Assembly: GCA_020632875.1 (NCBI GenBank)
Contig: JACKET010000001.1
Location: 744,001-808,000 of the forward strand
Direction of reading: 5' to 3'
Source: Alphaproteobacteria bacterium
Lineage (GTDB): Bacteria > Myxococcota_A > UBA796 > GCA-2862545
DNA length: 64,000 nt
Shown here: positions 39,944 through 48,989 of the stretch, one piece after another
Layout: every line of letters starts with the position of its first letter
Numbering within the stretch: position 1 is the first letter of the stretch
Notes under the pieces: generated by a model
Database searches by the model: none
Told to the model about the DNA's origin: nothing
The model's input: only the letters and a program-made list of their open reading frames with translations
Translations under genes and position numbers: made by a program

Positions 39944-41029
39944 GTGCTCGAGTTCCTCGCCCTCCTGATCGGGATCACGCTCCCGGTCTCGATCGTGTAC
40001 GTGATCTTCCGCCGCGGGAAGCGGCAGTTGGATGCGGCGATCGCCTACCGCCAGGTCGCGATGAACCTCGGGCTCAACGTCGACACCCGCGGCGTCAGCG
40101 TGCAGGGCCACCTGGGCGACCGCCGGCTGTGGGTCGGCGAGGTGCTGCTGGGCCACGGCCCCGACCGCCAGATCACCATCTGGGGCGTGGTCGACATGCA
40201 GCGGCCGCTGGGCCTGGGCCTGCAGGTGCGGCGGAGAGGCCTGTCCGAGCGCGTGTTCCGCAGGGGCACGGGGCGTGGCGTCGAGCTCGGCGACGAGCTG
40301 CTCGACAAGCGCATCGAAGCGCTGGGCGACGACCCGAACCGTGTGCGCGGGCTGCTGGGCGACCGCGACGTGAAGTCCGCCCTGCAAGACCTGATGGCCC
40401 GCTGGCCCGACATCGTCGTCACCGATTACAGCGTGCGCGTGCACCTGAAGACCGCGGAGACCAGCGAGCGCGGGCTGCAGGGGCTGGTCGACGGGATGCT
40501 GCGCCTCGCCGCGGCGCTCGAGGTCGCGCGGCGCCAGGTGCCCGTGCCCGACCGGCTCGTCGCGGCGAGCGAGAGCTGGGGCGCGCTGGCCGCCGAGCTC
40601 GGGTGCGAGCTCGAGCCCTGGCTGCCCGCCGTGGTCGGCGAGCTCGATGGCCGACGCCTGCTCCTCACCGCGTGGCGCGCGGACCAGGGCTACCAGGGCG
40701 ACCTGCGCATGTATTTCCGGCCCCACCGCGAGCTCGGGCTGCGCATCCGGCACCAGGTCGAGCCCGACGGCTACTGGAGCGTGGGGCAGGACATCCAGCT
40801 CGACGACCCGGGGTTCGACAAGCACTTCGTCATCAAGGGCTGGGACCCGATGCGCGTGAAGGCGCTGCTCGGCCCCGAGGCGCGGAAGGCGCTGCTCGCC
40901 GCCCAGGAGTGCGGCAACGTGCACATCGACGACGAGCGGCTGCACCTGCGCGACCTGCCGCTCGAGGCCGACCGCGTGAAGGAGGCCATCGCGCGGGCCA
41001 CGCAGCTCGCCGAGGCGCTCGGCTGGTGA
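39944..41029 (+). CDS. Membrane-anchored protein of unknown function
   Basis: 361 residues from GTG 39944. One N-terminal membrane helix (about 3-20, LALLIGITLPVSIVYVIFRR) is followed by a soluble domain with two halves of similar strand pattern. No domain recognised, and no cysteine-rich or catalytic signature. The start choice rests on GTG 39944 directly before the membrane helix; no in-frame ATG is nearby and I see no clear Shine-Dalgarno. It is divergent from the NYN gene (84 bases) and converges on 41058. Confidence 0.7.
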   Translation: MLEFLALLIGITLPVSIVYVIFRRGKRQLDAAIAYRQVAMNLGLNVDTRGVSVQGHLGDRRLWVGEVLLGHGPDRQITIWGVVDMQRPLGLGLQVRRRGLSERVFRRGTGRGVELGDELLDKRIEALGDDPNRVRGLLGDRDVKSALQDLMARWPDIVVTDYSVRVHLKTAETSERGLQGLVDGMLRLAAALEVARRQVPVPDRLVAASESWGALAAELGCELEPWLPAVVGELDGRRLLLTAWRADQGYQGDLRMYFRPHRELGLRIRHQVEPDGYWSVGQDIQLDDPGFDKHFVIKGWDPMRVKALLGPEARKALLAAQECGNVHIDDERLHLRDLPLEADRVKEAIARATQLAEALGW

Positions 41030-41057
41030 CGCGATCCGCCCGTGCGAGACGGACGGA

Positions 41058-43064
41058 TCAGAACGCGATGACGGTGCCGGCGTTGACCTGCGGGAGCAGG
41101 CCGCTGTTGCCGACCGTGGGCTCGACCAGCGTCCAGTTCTTGCCGGTCCAGCCGCCGACCGCGAGGTTGGCGTTCAGGCCGAAGTTCTTCGTGAACATGA
41201 AGTCGGCACCGCCGCGGACGCGCGCGCCACCGGCCCAGTCGGCACCGACGTCGTCTTTGTAGTACTGGACGAAGATGCCGTCGGCGCCGATGTACGGAGC
41301 CACCAGCGTGCCGGTGTTGATCTTGTACATGAGGCCCACGTTCATCGGGTAGATCGTGTTCCACTGGTAGATCGGCTGGCCCGGGATCTGGGCGGCAGGC
41401 GGCAGCTCGCGCTGCACCGAGTAGGACTCGAGCCCGGCCATCGCCATCACGGCGCCCGGGCCGGCCTTCTTCACGATCGGCACGCCGAGCTCGAGGCCGG
41501 CGGTGATGAAGTTGAACGTGTAGTACCGGCTGTACCCGCCGCGCACCGTGAACTGCATGGTCTTCGGTGCGGCGAGGTCGAGGTTGGCGGAGCTGTTGCT
41601 GCTGCCACCGGCCTTGTTCTTCTTCTTCTTCTCTTTGCCGTCGAGGTCGAGCAGGCTCGGGTCGGACATGGCCGCGAGCTCCTGCTCTTCGAGGGCGAGG
41701 TCGGCGGGAGCGTTGCCGTTGTACGGAGCACCGACGGGCGCAGCGCCGTAGTTGTTGCCGTAGGCCGGCTGCGAGCCGTAGCCGGGCGCGGGCGTCGGAG
41801 CCGGCGCGTAGGCGGGCTGCTGGTAGCCCGTTGCGGGCGGCGCGTAGGTGTTGGTCTGCGCGTAGGAGTTGGACGGCGGCGCGTAGGCGGGGGCCGGCGC
41901 GGGCGGCGTGTAGCTCGTGGGCGCGTAGGTGTTGGAGGGCGCAGGGGCCGGCGCGCCGGTGGGGGCGCCGAAGCGGATCACCGCGTTGATGTCTTCGGCG
42001 CTGATCTGGTCGGCGCTGTTCGCGAACGAGATCTGCCCCATGTTGGGAGCCGAGCTTATCGCGCTGTTGGCGGCCTGCTGGCGCGCGGCTTCTTCCTGGG
42101 CGCGGCGCGCGGCCTCTTCCTGGGCGCGGCGCGCGGCCTCTTCCTGGGCGCGGCGGTCGGCCTCGGCGCGCTGGCGGGCCTGCTCTTCGGCCTGGCGACG
42201 GGCCTCGGCCTCGGCGGCGGCGCGACGGGCATCCTCTTCGGCGCGGCGACGGGCCTCTTCTTCGGCGCGGCGGCGGGCCTCTTGCTCGGCGCGCATCCGG
42301 GCCTCTTCTTCGGCGCGGCGGCGGGCATCCTCTTCGGCGCGGCGACGGGCTTCTTCTTCGGCGCGCATCCGGGCCTCTTGCTCGGCGCGCATCCGGGCCT
42401 CTTGCTCGGCGCGCATCCGGGCCTGCTCCTGCTGGGCCTGGTAGGCGAGCTCGTCGGCGCTGGGACCGGCATCGACGAGGCCGTCGAACCCACCGCCACC
42501 CATGGCGGGAGCCGGGGCGGGCGCGGGCGTGGAGGCGAAGAAGTCGTCGTCGTCGCCGAGGGCGTTGCTGAACGTGTCGGCGGACGGAGCCGCGGCGGCG
42601 GCCTTCTGCTGGGAGCCCTTGCCGGTCATCATCTCGTTGAGGATGCCGGTCATGGCGTTGGCGATCTGGGTGGCGTCGGACGACACGTTGAACGCCTTGC
42701 GGCGCACGATCTGGCCGTTCTCGAAGTACACGAGATCCATGACCAGGTTCTGGCCCTGATCGGTGAGGACGCCGGTGAAGACGGCATTGCCGCCGTGGGC
42801 GCTCGCGATGCCGCCGAGGCAGCCGGGGTTGCTCACGCAGTCGGTGGTGAGCGAGGCGGGCCGCGGCGCGGCCTCTTCGAGACCTTCCACCATCGGCATG
42901 AACTCCAGCTCGGAGCTCATGAGGTGGAAGATGTTCATCAGCTGCTTCTCGTCGGCGCCATTCGAGACCATGGGCGTCAGCACGACCGTGCTCGCCGACG
43001 CGGTGTTCCCGAGTGCCAGGGCCGCCAACAGGCTCATTCCGGCTACGGTGGTATTGCGGTTCAT
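41058..43064 (-). CDS. Envelope protein with long charged helix and C-terminal beta domain
   Basis: 668 residues from ATG 43064, with AGAGGA upstream. Signal peptide to about residue 25 (NTASAS). An N-terminal domain (about 26-155) resembles the CsgG/TolB-like ligand-independent envelope fold, with two Cys (TTDCVSNPGCLGG). Residues about 205-333 are built from 8-residue Arg/Glu/Ala units (RMRAEQEA, RRRAEEEA), giving a single long charged alpha-helix. A Tyr/Pro/Ala-rich low-complexity region follows (about 370-465). The end is a beta-barrel-like domain (about 500-668) with GYSRYYTFNFITAGLELGVP. It may bridge the periplasm; the partners are unknown. Confidence 0.75.
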   Translation of the reverse strand: MNRNTTVAGMSLLAALALGNTASASTVVLTPMVSNGADEKQLMNIFHLMSSELEFMPMVEGLEEAAPRPASLTTDCVSNPGCLGGIASAHGGNAVFTGVLTDQGQNLVMDLVYFENGQIVRRKAFNVSSDATQIANAMTGILNEMMTGKGSQQKAAAAAPSADTFSNALGDDDDFFASTPAPAPAPAMGGGGFDGLVDAGPSADELAYQAQQEQARMRAEQEARMRAEQEARMRAEEEARRRAEEDARRRAEEEARMRAEQEARRRAEEEARRRAEEDARRAAAEAEARRQAEEQARQRAEADRRAQEEAARRAQEEAARRAQEEAARQQAANSAISSAPNMGQISFANSADQISAEDINAVIRFGAPTGAPAPAPSNTYAPTSYTPPAPAPAYAPPSNSYAQTNTYAPPATGYQQPAYAPAPTPAPGYGSQPAYGNNYGAAPVGAPYNGNAPADLALEEQELAAMSDPSLLDLDGKEKKKKNKAGGSSNSSANLDLAAPKTMQFTVRGGYSRYYTFNFITAGLELGVPIVKKAGPGAVMAMAGLESYSVQRELPPAAQIPGQPIYQWNTIYPMNVGLMYKINTGTLVAPYIGADGIFVQYYKDDVGADWAGGARVRGGADFMFTKNFGLNANLAVGGWTGKNWTLVEPTVGNSGLLPQVNAGTVIAF

Positions 43065-43210
43065 GGACGTATCCTCTTCGCCGAAACCGTATAACCCTCG
43101 CCCCGGGATTTGCGTCCCCGAACGAGAATCTGGCGATCGGTTCTGTCGTGACCGGCAGGCTTCAGCGTCGTGGGACCGCTGAGTCCTCCCGGCAAGATAG
43201 TCTACCCTCC

Positions 43211-43226
43211 CGACGGTCGACCGTCG
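43211..43226. promoter_or_regulatory. 16-bp perfect palindrome CGACGGTCGACCGTCG
   Basis: It lies in the divergent gap between 43064 and 43244, 17 bases before the ATG at 43244. It would make a good dimeric repressor site covering the start region, or a short hairpin in the leader. No matching copy was noticed elsewhere in the window. Confidence 0.4.
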
Positions 43227-43243
43227 AAGCCGAGGAACCCCCA

Positions 43244-44230
43244 ATGGACAAGGCGTTGGAGCGACTCCGTGACCCAGAGGGGCGCGCCCTCACCGATCTG
43301 GCGCGGCTCGTGGTGGACGAGACGACCGCCACACCGCTGAAATCCATCGCACATCCGCGGTGGATCGCATCGCAGCTCGCGACGGCGCTCGAGGCGCTCA
43401 CGCGGGGCGATCTGGCGCGTCAGTTCGTCGAGCGCCGGGTCGACCAGGGGCGCGAGCGGCTCGAGCAGGAGCAGGATCCGCTCCGTGCACACTGGCCGGC
43501 CGAGGTCGACGGGCCGCTCCGCGAGGTCCTCTCGCACGAGTGGACGCCCGACGAGGACATGGTCTTCCGGATGCTCGACCAGCCGGCGATGCGGTCGCTC
43601 GTCGCCGAGATCCTCACCACGATGCTCACGCGGTTCCGCAAGCGCATGCGCAGCCTCGAGCCGGGGTTGCTGAAGGGCCTCGGCGGCCGCGCCGCGAAGC
43701 GCGGCAAGAGCCTGTTCGGCGGCATGGCCGGCAACCTCACCGGGCTCGCCGAGAACGTCGTCGGGGCCGTGAAGGACGAGGTCGAGCAGGGGCTCGACGA
43801 GCTCGTGCGCGAGTTCGTCGAAGGCGCGACGCGCGACACCGTGCGGTCGATCGCGGGCTACATCGCGGCGTCCGAGCACCAGGGGGCCTTCGCCGATCTC
43901 AGGCTCGGCGTGCTCGACGTGATCCTCGACACGCCCATCCACGAGCTGGTGGGCGAGCTCGACAAGGCGCGTCCGATGGAGCTCGTCGACGTGGTGCTCG
44001 GCGGCGTCCGCGCGGCGATCTCCGAGGAGGGGTTCGTCGATCGCGCCGAAGAGCGCATCGCGCAGGTTCTCGACGAGGCCGGCGACGGCACGCTCGGCGC
44101 CTGGCTCGATGAGGTCCAGCTGCGGGAGGTGTGGGCCCAGACCACCACCGAGCTCGTCGCCCAGCGGCTCACGGCGGTGGTGCAGACCCCGGCGTTCGAG
44201 GCGTGGTGGCGCGAGCTGCACGCCGACTGA
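43244..44230 (+). CDS. Alpha-helical protein of unknown function
   Basis: 328 residues from ATG 43244, predicted mostly helical and rich in Leu, Ala, Arg and Glu. There is no signal peptide or membrane helix; a Gly-rich stretch (GGRAAKRGKSLFGGMAGNLT, about 143-165) breaks the helices in the middle. Two clusters of hydrophobic helices either side suggest a two-lobed protein. No family recognised. The 3' end overlaps the converging methyltransferase gene by 62 bases. Confidence 0.75.
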   Translation: MDKALERLRDPEGRALTDLARLVVDETTATPLKSIAHPRWIASQLATALEALTRGDLARQFVERRVDQGRERLEQEQDPLRAHWPAEVDGPLREVLSHEWTPDEDMVFRMLDQPAMRSLVAEILTTMLTRFRKRMRSLEPGLLKGLGGRAAKRGKSLFGGMAGNLTGLAENVVGAVKDEVEQGLDELVREFVEGATRDTVRSIAGYIAASEHQGAFADLRLGVLDVILDTPIHELVGELDKARPMELVDVVLGGVRAAISEEGFVDRAEERIAQVLDEAGDGTLGAWLDEVQLREVWAQTTTELVAQRLTAVVQTPAFEAWWRELHAD

Positions 44231-45041
44231 GCGCCGCGATCACGGCGACGTGCGCGGGCCCCATGCCGCAGCACGCACCCACGACCGAAGCCCCGAGGCC
44301 CAGCCAGCGTGCGAAGAACGGCGCGATCGCGGAGGCATCGGGTGCATCCCAGCCGAACGGCCCGCCCCGCGCGCCGGCATTCGGGTAGACCCCCCACGGG
44401 AGGCCCGTCGAAGCGAGCGCTTCGCACCAGGGGTCGCAGCGATCGACGGCCGTGCAGTTCACGAGCACCACCTCGGCGCCGCGATCCACGGCGGCGCGCG
44501 CCATCCCGAGCCCCGTCGGCACGTCGACGAGCGAGCCGTCCGGCCCGGCGGTGAACGAGGCCCACACCGGGAGCCCCGTGCCCACCGCCTCCTCCACGGC
44601 CACCGCGAGCTCGGTCGGGTCGGCGAAGGTCTCGACGAGGATCCCGTCGACCCCGGCGCGCTGCAGGCTCCGGGCATGCGCGCGGTGGGGGCCGCGCACC
44701 TCCGTCGGCGTGTCCTGCGGGCGGTAGCAGTCCGCGAGGGGCGCGAGGCTCCCCAGCACCCGGTGTCCCGACGGCACGCTGTCGCGGCAGATGCGGACGG
44801 CCTCCGCGGTGAGCCGGGTCGCGTCGGCGCCCGCATTCCACGGACCCGTCCGGAAGGTCGCCGCCGTGTGCACCGTGGCCCCCGCGGCGGCGTACTCCGC
44901 GTGGATCCGCGCCAGCAGGTCGGGCCGCGCGTCGATGGCCGCGCCGCTCCACAGCGGCTCGCCGAGCGCCATCCCGAGCGCTTCGAGCCGCGTCCCGACG
45001 GGCCCGTCGAGCACGTATACGCTTTTTCTTTCGGTCGTCAC
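44169..45041 (-). CDS. Homocysteine S-methyltransferase-like (PF02574) protein
   Basis: 290 residues from GTG 45041. TIM-barrel strands carry the family words LDGPVGTRLEA, TAATFRTGP, GVDGILVETFADPTELAVA, the zinc-ligand VNCT and GACCGMGPAHVAVI (second pair of zinc cysteines). This family moves a methyl group, often from S-methylmethionine or betaine, to homocysteine or related thiols. The length is slightly below the usual 300-310, with a low-complexity C-terminus (Pro/Thr/Ala). The start is uncertain: an upstream ATG would overlap the divergent lipoprotein gene at 45086, and a GTG four codons further in is also possible. Confidence 0.88.
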   Translation of the reverse strand: MTTERKSVYVLDGPVGTRLEALGMALGEPLWSGAAIDARPDLLARIHAEYAAAGATVHTAATFRTGPWNAGADATRLTAEAVRICRDSVPSGHRVLGSLAPLADCYRPQDTPTEVRGPHRAHARSLQRAGVDGILVETFADPTELAVAVEEAVGTGLPVWASFTAGPDGSLVDVPTGLGMARAAVDRGAEVVLVNCTAVDRCDPWCEALASTGLPWGVYPNAGARGGPFGWDAPDASAIAPFFARWLGLGASVVGACCGMGPAHVAVIAALSRRAARATTPRTPGSAPPP

Positions 45042-45065
45042 GCGGTCACGGGTCCAACGGGTACA

Positions 45066-45077
45066 CTGTACGTACAG
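45066..45077. promoter_or_regulatory. 12-bp perfect palindrome CTGTACGTACAG
   Basis: It sits between the divergent genes at 45041 and 45086, nine bases before the ATG at 45086. It overlaps where transcription of the lipoprotein gene should start (TACACT at 45062-45067 could be its -10). This is a candidate operator; the spacing does not match a LexA box (CTGT-N8-ACAG). Confidence 0.4.
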
Positions 45078-45085
45078 GGGGCAGT

Positions 45086-46009
45086 ATGCGCGCACTCGCC
45101 GTCATCACCATTCCGCTCGTCCTCGGTCTCGCGGCCTGCTCCGCACCGGGCGACGCCACCGACTTCCAGTACCGCCAGACGTTCAACAAGCGCACGAACG
45201 GCCTGATCCTCCACGAAGACGGCGAGGGCGGCCACGCCGGCATGTTCGGCACGAACTGCCCGTTCGACACGCGCAGCGGCGCCGTCACGGGCGACTACGA
45301 CCTCCCCGACGAGGGCGAAGAGGTCCAGGATGGCGAAGAGACCGAGCTCGGCGAGGTCACGCTCGCGGCCGTGATCCCGGGCACCGTCCACGTGCTCGAC
45401 AAGACGGGCGGCATCTACACACACGTCCCGCTCGAGGTCCCGGGCGTGGTCGAGGCCCGCCTCACGTTCGACGGCGTCGTCGCGCTCACGGGCGACTGCC
45501 ACCTCACGTGGATGGGGCTCGACGGCGTGCAGCGCGCCGATCTCGGCGTCCCGGCGTGCGGCGGTGGGCTCGAGGTCGACCCGATCAGCGGCGTCGGCGT
45601 GGTCGCCGACCCCACGTCCACGGTCGTGGTCGACGGGCAGTCCGTCGTCGACGCGGCGGTCACGGGGGATCTCGTCGCCTTCGACCCGCTCACCGACGCC
45701 TTCTACGTCGCGCAGACCGGTGAAGCGGCGGTGCACGCCCTCGAGACCGACGGCAGCCTGCGCTGGTCGGTCGAGACCCCGGGCCTGGTCACGGCGCTCG
45801 ACGACGGCGGGGCCTCCGGCGCCGCGGCCGTCGTGCTCGACATGGGCGACGGCAGCGGTGCGGTCGCGTTCTACGACGGCCTCACCGGCGCGCAGATCCG
45901 CTACGCCGACACGCCTTCGCCCGCCGAGGATCTGTCCGTCTCGGGCAACGGCGAGGTCATCGCGCTCGTCCGCCCGGCACAGACGTACTTCTTCGAGCTG
46001 ATCGAGTGA
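45086..46009 (+). CDS. Beta-propeller-like lipoprotein
   Basis: 307 residues from ATG 45086. Lipobox ends at Cys18 (LVLGLAAC). The mature part has repeating beta-strand blades with Asp/Gly turns (HVLDKTGGIYTHVPLEV, DHVALTG-like and FYDGLTGAQIRYAD), a pattern of five or six propeller blades, and a Cys pair (CHLTWM, ACGGGL). It resembles the propeller lipoprotein at 10669 in style but not in sequence. It is divergent from the methyltransferase gene; the next gene starts 22 bases downstream. Confidence 0.72.
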   Translation: MRALAVITIPLVLGLAACSAPGDATDFQYRQTFNKRTNGLILHEDGEGGHAGMFGTNCPFDTRSGAVTGDYDLPDEGEEVQDGEETELGEVTLAAVIPGTVHVLDKTGGIYTHVPLEVPGVVEARLTFDGVVALTGDCHLTWMGLDGVQRADLGVPACGGGLEVDPISGVGVVADPTSTVVVDGQSVVDAAVTGDLVAFDPLTDAFYVAQTGEAAVHALETDGSLRWSVETPGLVTALDDGGASGAAAVVLDMGDGSGAVAFYDGLTGAQIRYADTPSPAEDLSVSGNGEVIALVRPAQTYFFELIE

Positions 46010-46031
46010 GCATCCGCGCTATGCTCTCGGT

Positions 46032-48989
46032 GTGAACTCCGACCGCCAGGCCCTCGTGCTGGGGGTCGTGCCCGCGCGCGCGACGCTCGAGTCGGCCGTC
46101 CCCAGGGAGCTCGTCGAGGCCGAGGCCTCGCTGGCACGGCTGTACGCCGAGGCCTGCGCGGCGTCGGGTGGCGAGCCCGTCGAGGCCCCGGTGGTCGGCT
46201 CGGTGTTCGCGTTCCCGTCGGTCGACGCGGCGGTGGCGTTCTGCGAGCGCGTGCAGCGCGGAGCGATCGACATCGCGTGGCCCGAGCGGCTGCTGCTGCG
46301 TCCCGAGTGCGCCGTCGAAGACGCCGGCGGGCAGCGCCTGTTCGCGGGCCTGCGCATCGCCACGGCGGTGGATCTCCAGTACCGCGACGAGGTCGGGCTA
46401 CACGTCCTCGCGCGCCTCGCAGCGATCACCGCGCCGGGTCGCGTCGTCCTGTCCCACCGCGCGGCGGGAGCGTGGCAGGGCGAGCAGCACGAGCTCGGCG
46501 CGCACGAGCACCCCGGCCTGCGCGGCGCGCGGCCCGTGTTCGAGGTCCGGATCGAGGGCCTCCCGCGCGACTTCGGCCCTCCCACCCACGACCCGTGGCC
46601 CTCGCCGCGATGGCCGCTCGTCGGGCGCGAAGGCGACCTCGCGGCCCTCGAAGAGCTCACGTCGCTCGGCGTGCGGGTGGTGTGTGTCGCTGGCGAGCCG
46701 GGCATCGGGAAGTCGCGCCTGCTCCGGCGCTTCACGCGCGACAAGGCGCGGCGCGGCAGCCCTGTCGTCGCGATCGACCTCGAGCACGCCGTCGACCGGT
46801 GGGACGTCCTCGGCGCCCTCAGCCGCGCGCTGGGCGTGCCGGTGCGCGAGTCCCGCGGCGACACGCAGATCATCCAGCGCCTCGCCGCGGCGGTGCTGGC
46901 TTCGCCGGGCGTCGCGATCGTCGTCGATCACGTCACCGAGCCCTTCGCCATCGAGGTGCTGCGCGAGATCGTGCGCCGGGCGCCGGGGTCGCGGTGGCTC
47001 GTCGGGGGGCCCGAGCGCCTCGGGGTCGCGGCCGAGGTGGGCTATGTCGTCGGTGCGCTCGCCGAGCGCGACGCGGGCGCGCGGCTGTTCGAAGACCTCG
47101 CGTGCGCGGCCGACCCCGCGTACCAGGCGTGCTCGGGGTCCGAGGCCGTCGCGATCGCCGCCGAGCTCGAGGGCAACCCGCTGGCGATCGAGCTCGCCGC
47201 CTCGTGTGTCGGTGCCGTCCGGCCGCTGGCGCTGTTCGACCGGCTCACGTCCAGCCGGGGGCCGGCGCTGCGCGTGCTGGATCTGGTGCTCGCGGTGCGC
47301 TCCCAGCACGAGCTCGACGTGCTGCACCGGCTCTCGGTGTTCCGCGGTCCGTTCAATCTCGACGGCGCGATCTCGGTCTCGGGCACGACGCCCGAGATCC
47401 TGCGCAGGCTCCACCAGGTCGGCCTCCTCCAGCGCGTGCAGCCGCTCGAGGCGCCCGGCGCGCTGTTCTCGCGCCTCCATCCGCGGCTGCGCGACGCCCT
47501 TCGCGAGCGTCGTCCGCCCGAGGCCGACGTGCACCTGCGCCTCGCCGAGTGGCTGGCCGCCCGCTGCGACGACTGGTGCGAGCAGCTGTGGACCGACCGC
47601 TCCGAGGCCGTGCTCGCGCGGATGTCGCTCGACCGCGAGACGCTGCGCGCCGTCATCGTCCACATGCAGGAGCGCCCGCGCCTCTCGGCCGCCGAGATCA
47701 CCGTGCTCGCGGCCCTCCTCGAGGGTGCCGTGCGCCTCGGGATGTGGGAGGGGTCGGTGGGCCCGCTGCTCCCCGCGCTCGAGCGCGCCTTGCAGGCCGT
47801 CGGCATGTGTCTCGACGCCGATCCGCTCGTCGCCGTGCGCCTGTTCCGCACCCGCGGCATGGCGCGCGAGTTCCTCGGCGAGGGCGACGGGGCGCTCGCC
47901 GACCTCGAGCGTGCGGAGTCGCTCGCGGAGCGGTGGGCCGACCCGATGGAGGTCGCCCGGTCGCGCTTCCACATCGGCAGGCTGCGCCACGCCGGGTCGC
48001 GCTACGACCTGGCGCTGTCCGAGCTGCGTGGCGCCGTCGACGGGTTCGAGGAGGTGGGGGCGCGGCTGTGCGCGGCCGAGGCGCGCTACGAGCTCGCCCG
48101 CACGGCCCTGATGACGGGCGACGTCGCGACCGCGATGGCCGAGGTCGACACGGCCGGTCGCGACGCCGTGGCGGGCGGTGCGCAGTGGCTCGTCGCGGGC
48201 ATCGCCGAGGTGCGTGCGCTGGTGTGCCGTCGGAACGGCGAGGCCCGGGCGGCGCTCGGGGAGTACACCTCTGCGCTCGGCATCTGGATGCACATCGGGC
48301 GCTGGGACGAGGCCGCGCTCACGCGGGTGCAGCTCGCGCTGATGTTCCAGGCGCTCGGCGAGCTCGAGCCGGCGACGGATCTGTTCGTCGAGGCCGAGAC
48401 GCTCGCGCGGCGGTGGGGCGACAGCCCGCGGCGCGGCGTCGTGCTCACCCAGCTCGGGCTCGTGCAGCTCGAGCTCGGCGACCGGGCCGCGGCCCACCGC
48501 AGCTTCATCCAGGCCGTGTCGGCGTGCCGGGCCGGCGGCGACCGCGCGGGGCAGGGCGCCGCGAAGGGCTTCCTCGGGCTGCTGCACCACCTGGCGGGCC
48601 GGCTGGAAGAGGCGCGGGACGGGTACCGCGCGGCGCTGCGCGACCTCGAGAGCGGCGGCGACCGGCGGTACGGCGCGCTGTTCCACAGCTGTCTCGGCGC
48701 GGTCGAGGCCGAGCTCGGCAACCTCGAAGAGGCGCGCATCCTCGTCGACCTCGCCAAGCTCCAGCTCCCCGACGCCGACCCCGGGCTGCGCGAGGCCATG
48801 TTGCTGTTCCACCGCTCGCTCGACCTCGCACATGCAGAAGCGGCCGAGGGCAGCGGGGATTCCGCCACGGCGAAAGACCTGCGCAGAGGCGTCGACGCCA
48901 CGCTCGCCGAGCTCGGCGACCGCCGCGACAACATCTACATCCGCTTCGCGCGAACCCATCTCGCGTCGCTGGTCGGAGGCAACCGGTGA
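46032..48989 (+). CDS. Multi-domain signalling protein: cyclase-like domain, P-loop ATPase and TPR repeats
   Basis: 985 residues from GTG 46032. The N-terminal about 180 residues follow the class III adenylate cyclase fold (VVGSVFAFPSVDAAVAFCER, LRIATAVDLQYRDEV, LARLAAITAPGRVVLSHRAA), but the metal-binding Asp positions are not evident, so it is likely a degenerate sensor. Walker A is GEPGIGKSRL (221-230), followed by a STAND/AAA-type NTPase to about 560. The rest (about 600-960) is TPR-like (RSRFHIGRLRHAGSRYDLAL, GYRAALRDLESGGDRRYGAL). STAND proteins are ligand-triggered switches. The GTGA overlap with the next gene ties the two together. Confidence 0.82.
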   Translation: MNSDRQALVLGVVPARATLESAVPRELVEAEASLARLYAEACAASGGEPVEAPVVGSVFAFPSVDAAVAFCERVQRGAIDIAWPERLLLRPECAVEDAGGQRLFAGLRIATAVDLQYRDEVGLHVLARLAAITAPGRVVLSHRAAGAWQGEQHELGAHEHPGLRGARPVFEVRIEGLPRDFGPPTHDPWPSPRWPLVGREGDLAALEELTSLGVRVVCVAGEPGIGKSRLLRRFTRDKARRGSPVVAIDLEHAVDRWDVLGALSRALGVPVRESRGDTQIIQRLAAAVLASPGVAIVVDHVTEPFAIEVLREIVRRAPGSRWLVGGPERLGVAAEVGYVVGALAERDAGARLFEDLACAADPAYQACSGSEAVAIAAELEGNPLAIELAASCVGAVRPLALFDRLTSSRGPALRVLDLVLAVRSQHELDVLHRLSVFRGPFNLDGAISVSGTTPEILRRLHQVGLLQRVQPLEAPGALFSRLHPRLRDALRERRPPEADVHLRLAEWLAARCDDWCEQLWTDRSEAVLARMSLDRETLRAVIVHMQERPRLSAAEITVLAALLEGAVRLGMWEGSVGPLLPALERALQAVGMCLDADPLVAVRLFRTRGMAREFLGEGDGALADLERAESLAERWADPMEVARSRFHIGRLRHAGSRYDLALSELRGAVDGFEEVGARLCAAEARYELARTALMTGDVATAMAEVDTAGRDAVAGGAQWLVAGIAEVRALVCRRNGEARAALGEYTSALGIWMHIGRWDEAALTRVQLALMFQALGELEPATDLFVEAETLARRWGDSPRRGVVLTQLGLVQLELGDRAAAHRSFIQAVSACRAGGDRAGQGAAKGFLGLLHHLAGRLEEARDGYRAALRDLESGGDRRYGALFHSCLGAVEAELGNLEEARILVDLAKLQLPDADPGLREAMLLFHRSLDLAHAEAAEGSGDSATAKDLRRGVDATLAELGDRRDNIYIRFARTHLASLVGGNR

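Noticed and set aside
45066..45077. LexA (SOS) box
   Set aside because: CTGTACGTACAG has 4 bases between CTGT and ACAG, whereas the enterobacterial LexA box needs 8. The downstream gene is a lipoprotein, not a repair gene.
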